Assembly (NCBI GenBank): GCA_944371325.1
Contig: CALVXO010000009.1
Location: 1-56,712, forward strand
Reading direction: 5' to 3'
DNA: 56,712 bases
From: an uncultured Bacilli bacterium
Lineage (GTDB): Bacteria; Bacillota_I; Bacilli_A; RF39; UBA660
Shown here in pieces: positions 56,486 through 56,712 of the stretch. Positions within the stretch are counted from its first letter, which is position 1; every line of letters begins with the position of its first letter. The position numbers and the translations under genes are program-made. The notes beneath the pieces are model-generated. The model was not told where the DNA came from and made no database searches. It saw only the letters and a program-made list of their open reading frames with translations.

Positions 56486-56589
56486 TACCTAATCTAACAG
56501 ATTAAGTACTCATCACAAAATTAACAGGTGAGTACTCAACGTAGGAAAGTTAAGTATTCCCTTTTTTATTATATGCAAGTTTCCTTGAC
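56475..56589 (-). ncRNA. Putative antisense antitoxin RNA, module 4
   Basis: Promoter TTGACA (56624-56619), 17-bp spacer, TACAAT (56601-56596); terminator hairpin 56485-56509 with T-run (A-run 56476-56482 on plus). The -35/-10 spacer differs from the other copies while both boxes are conserved, which supports the promoter call. Confidence 0.65.
56527..56568 (+). terminator. Toxin mRNA terminator, module 4
   Basis: GGTGAGTACTCAAC (56527-56540) and GTTAAGTATTCCC (56549-56561) with T-run. Confidence 0.7.
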
Positions 56590-56712
56590 AAATACATTGT
56601 ATCATATTTTTATTTGCCTGTCAAAGTTTTTTCAATTTGTTAATTTAAATTTGAAGTGCAACAAAATGTATTGAAAAAGACATATGAATAACCTATAATA
56701 TTTTCTGCAACA

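Larger units (their letters stand above)
55242..56630. repeat. Four tandem ~350-bp type I toxin-antitoxin-like modules
   Basis: Four direct repeats (start codons at 55342, 55687, 56047, 56396; periods 345, 360 and 349 bp). Each has, in order, a plus-strand promoter, an SD-masking hairpin, a 27-29 codon hydrophobic peptide, an antisense terminator, a plus-strand terminator, and a consensus minus-strand promoter. Copies 1, 3 and 4 are near-identical; copy 2 is divergent. The last ~80 bases of the window show nothing I can name. Confidence 0.8.

Noticed and set aside
55242..56630. ~350-bp tandem repeats as CRISPR or a simple satellite
   Set aside because: Units are far too long for CRISPR, and each contains a conserved start, ribosome site, peptide, promoters and terminators.
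1..56712. Mycoplasma-type code (TGA as Trp) given the AT-rich DNA
   Set aside because: Conserved Trp positions use TGG, and TGA terminates several well-defined genes such as arcB and ruvB.
56631..56712. AT-rich right end as an insertion-sequence end or attachment site
   Set aside because: Too short, with no inverted repeat partner or transposase fragment visible; left unassigned.

Overview
The window is very AT-rich DNA with Gram-positive-type ribosome binding sites (AGGAGG, GGTGA) and standard stop codons; TGG encodes Trp and TGA is a stop. A penicillin-binding-protein-type carboxypeptidase, an arginine deiminase operon, AddAB, ruvAB-queA and yqeG-yqeH together suggest a small-genome, anaerobic, gut-type member of the Bacillota (Bacilli/Mollicutes-adjacent clades) that still makes a peptidoglycan wall. 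That placement is inference. Several genes start most plausibly at TTG or GTG, judged by Shine-Dalgarno spacing.

Layout. (1) 1-10.4 kb is the right part of an integrative (probably conjugative) element: an XRE regulator, a giant SNF2 helicase/methyltransferase, small cargo genes and a large serine recombinase at the right end. The element has split a D-Ala-D-Ala carboxypeptidase gene at its active-site SxN motif, and the 3' half of that gene follows at 10.4-11.2 kb. (2) 11.2-15.7 kb: a BRO-type protein, an alanyl-tRNA synthetase lacking the C-Ala domain, then a leader peptide with an attenuator ahead of a shortened Rel (p)ppGpp enzyme. (3) 15.7-24.9 kb is an accessory island: a Trp-tRNA-synthetase-like paralogue, an atypical HAD protein, a full TrpRS, an HprK-like kinase with a nucleotidyltransferase (opposite strand), an aldo/keto reductase, a HAD phosphatase broken by one stop codon and a TrpD-like phosphoribosyltransferase. 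It looks like a partly decayed biosynthetic locus. (4) 24.9-43.1 kb is mostly core: Fic, addBA, a membrane glycosyltransferase, an HExxH protein, arcA-arcB-arcC-YfcC carrier, an FkbM methyltransferase, yqeG-yqeH and a class I amidotransferase. (5) 43.1-49.0 kb: a collagen-like repeat protein, priA, lemA, fmt and small membrane proteins. (6) 49.1-50.8 kb: a pseudopilin-type protein carrying two equal-length segments that look like variable regions of a diversity-generating retroelement, with no reverse transcriptase or template in the window. (7) 51-55.2 kb: ruvA, a nucleotidase-like gene, ruvB, a glycosylase-like gene, queA. (8) 55.2-56.7 kb: four tandem ~350-bp modules, each with a 27-29-residue hydrophobic peptide, a hairpin over its ribosome binding site, a terminator and a convergent antisense promoter. 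This is the architecture of a type I toxin-antitoxin system.

The signals most worth following are the four-module type I toxin-antitoxin array, the orphan two-variable-region pilin-like protein, the TrpRS-like/TrpD-like island and the attenuated, apparently hydrolase-biased Rel. All calls come from reading the sequence; no database search was run.
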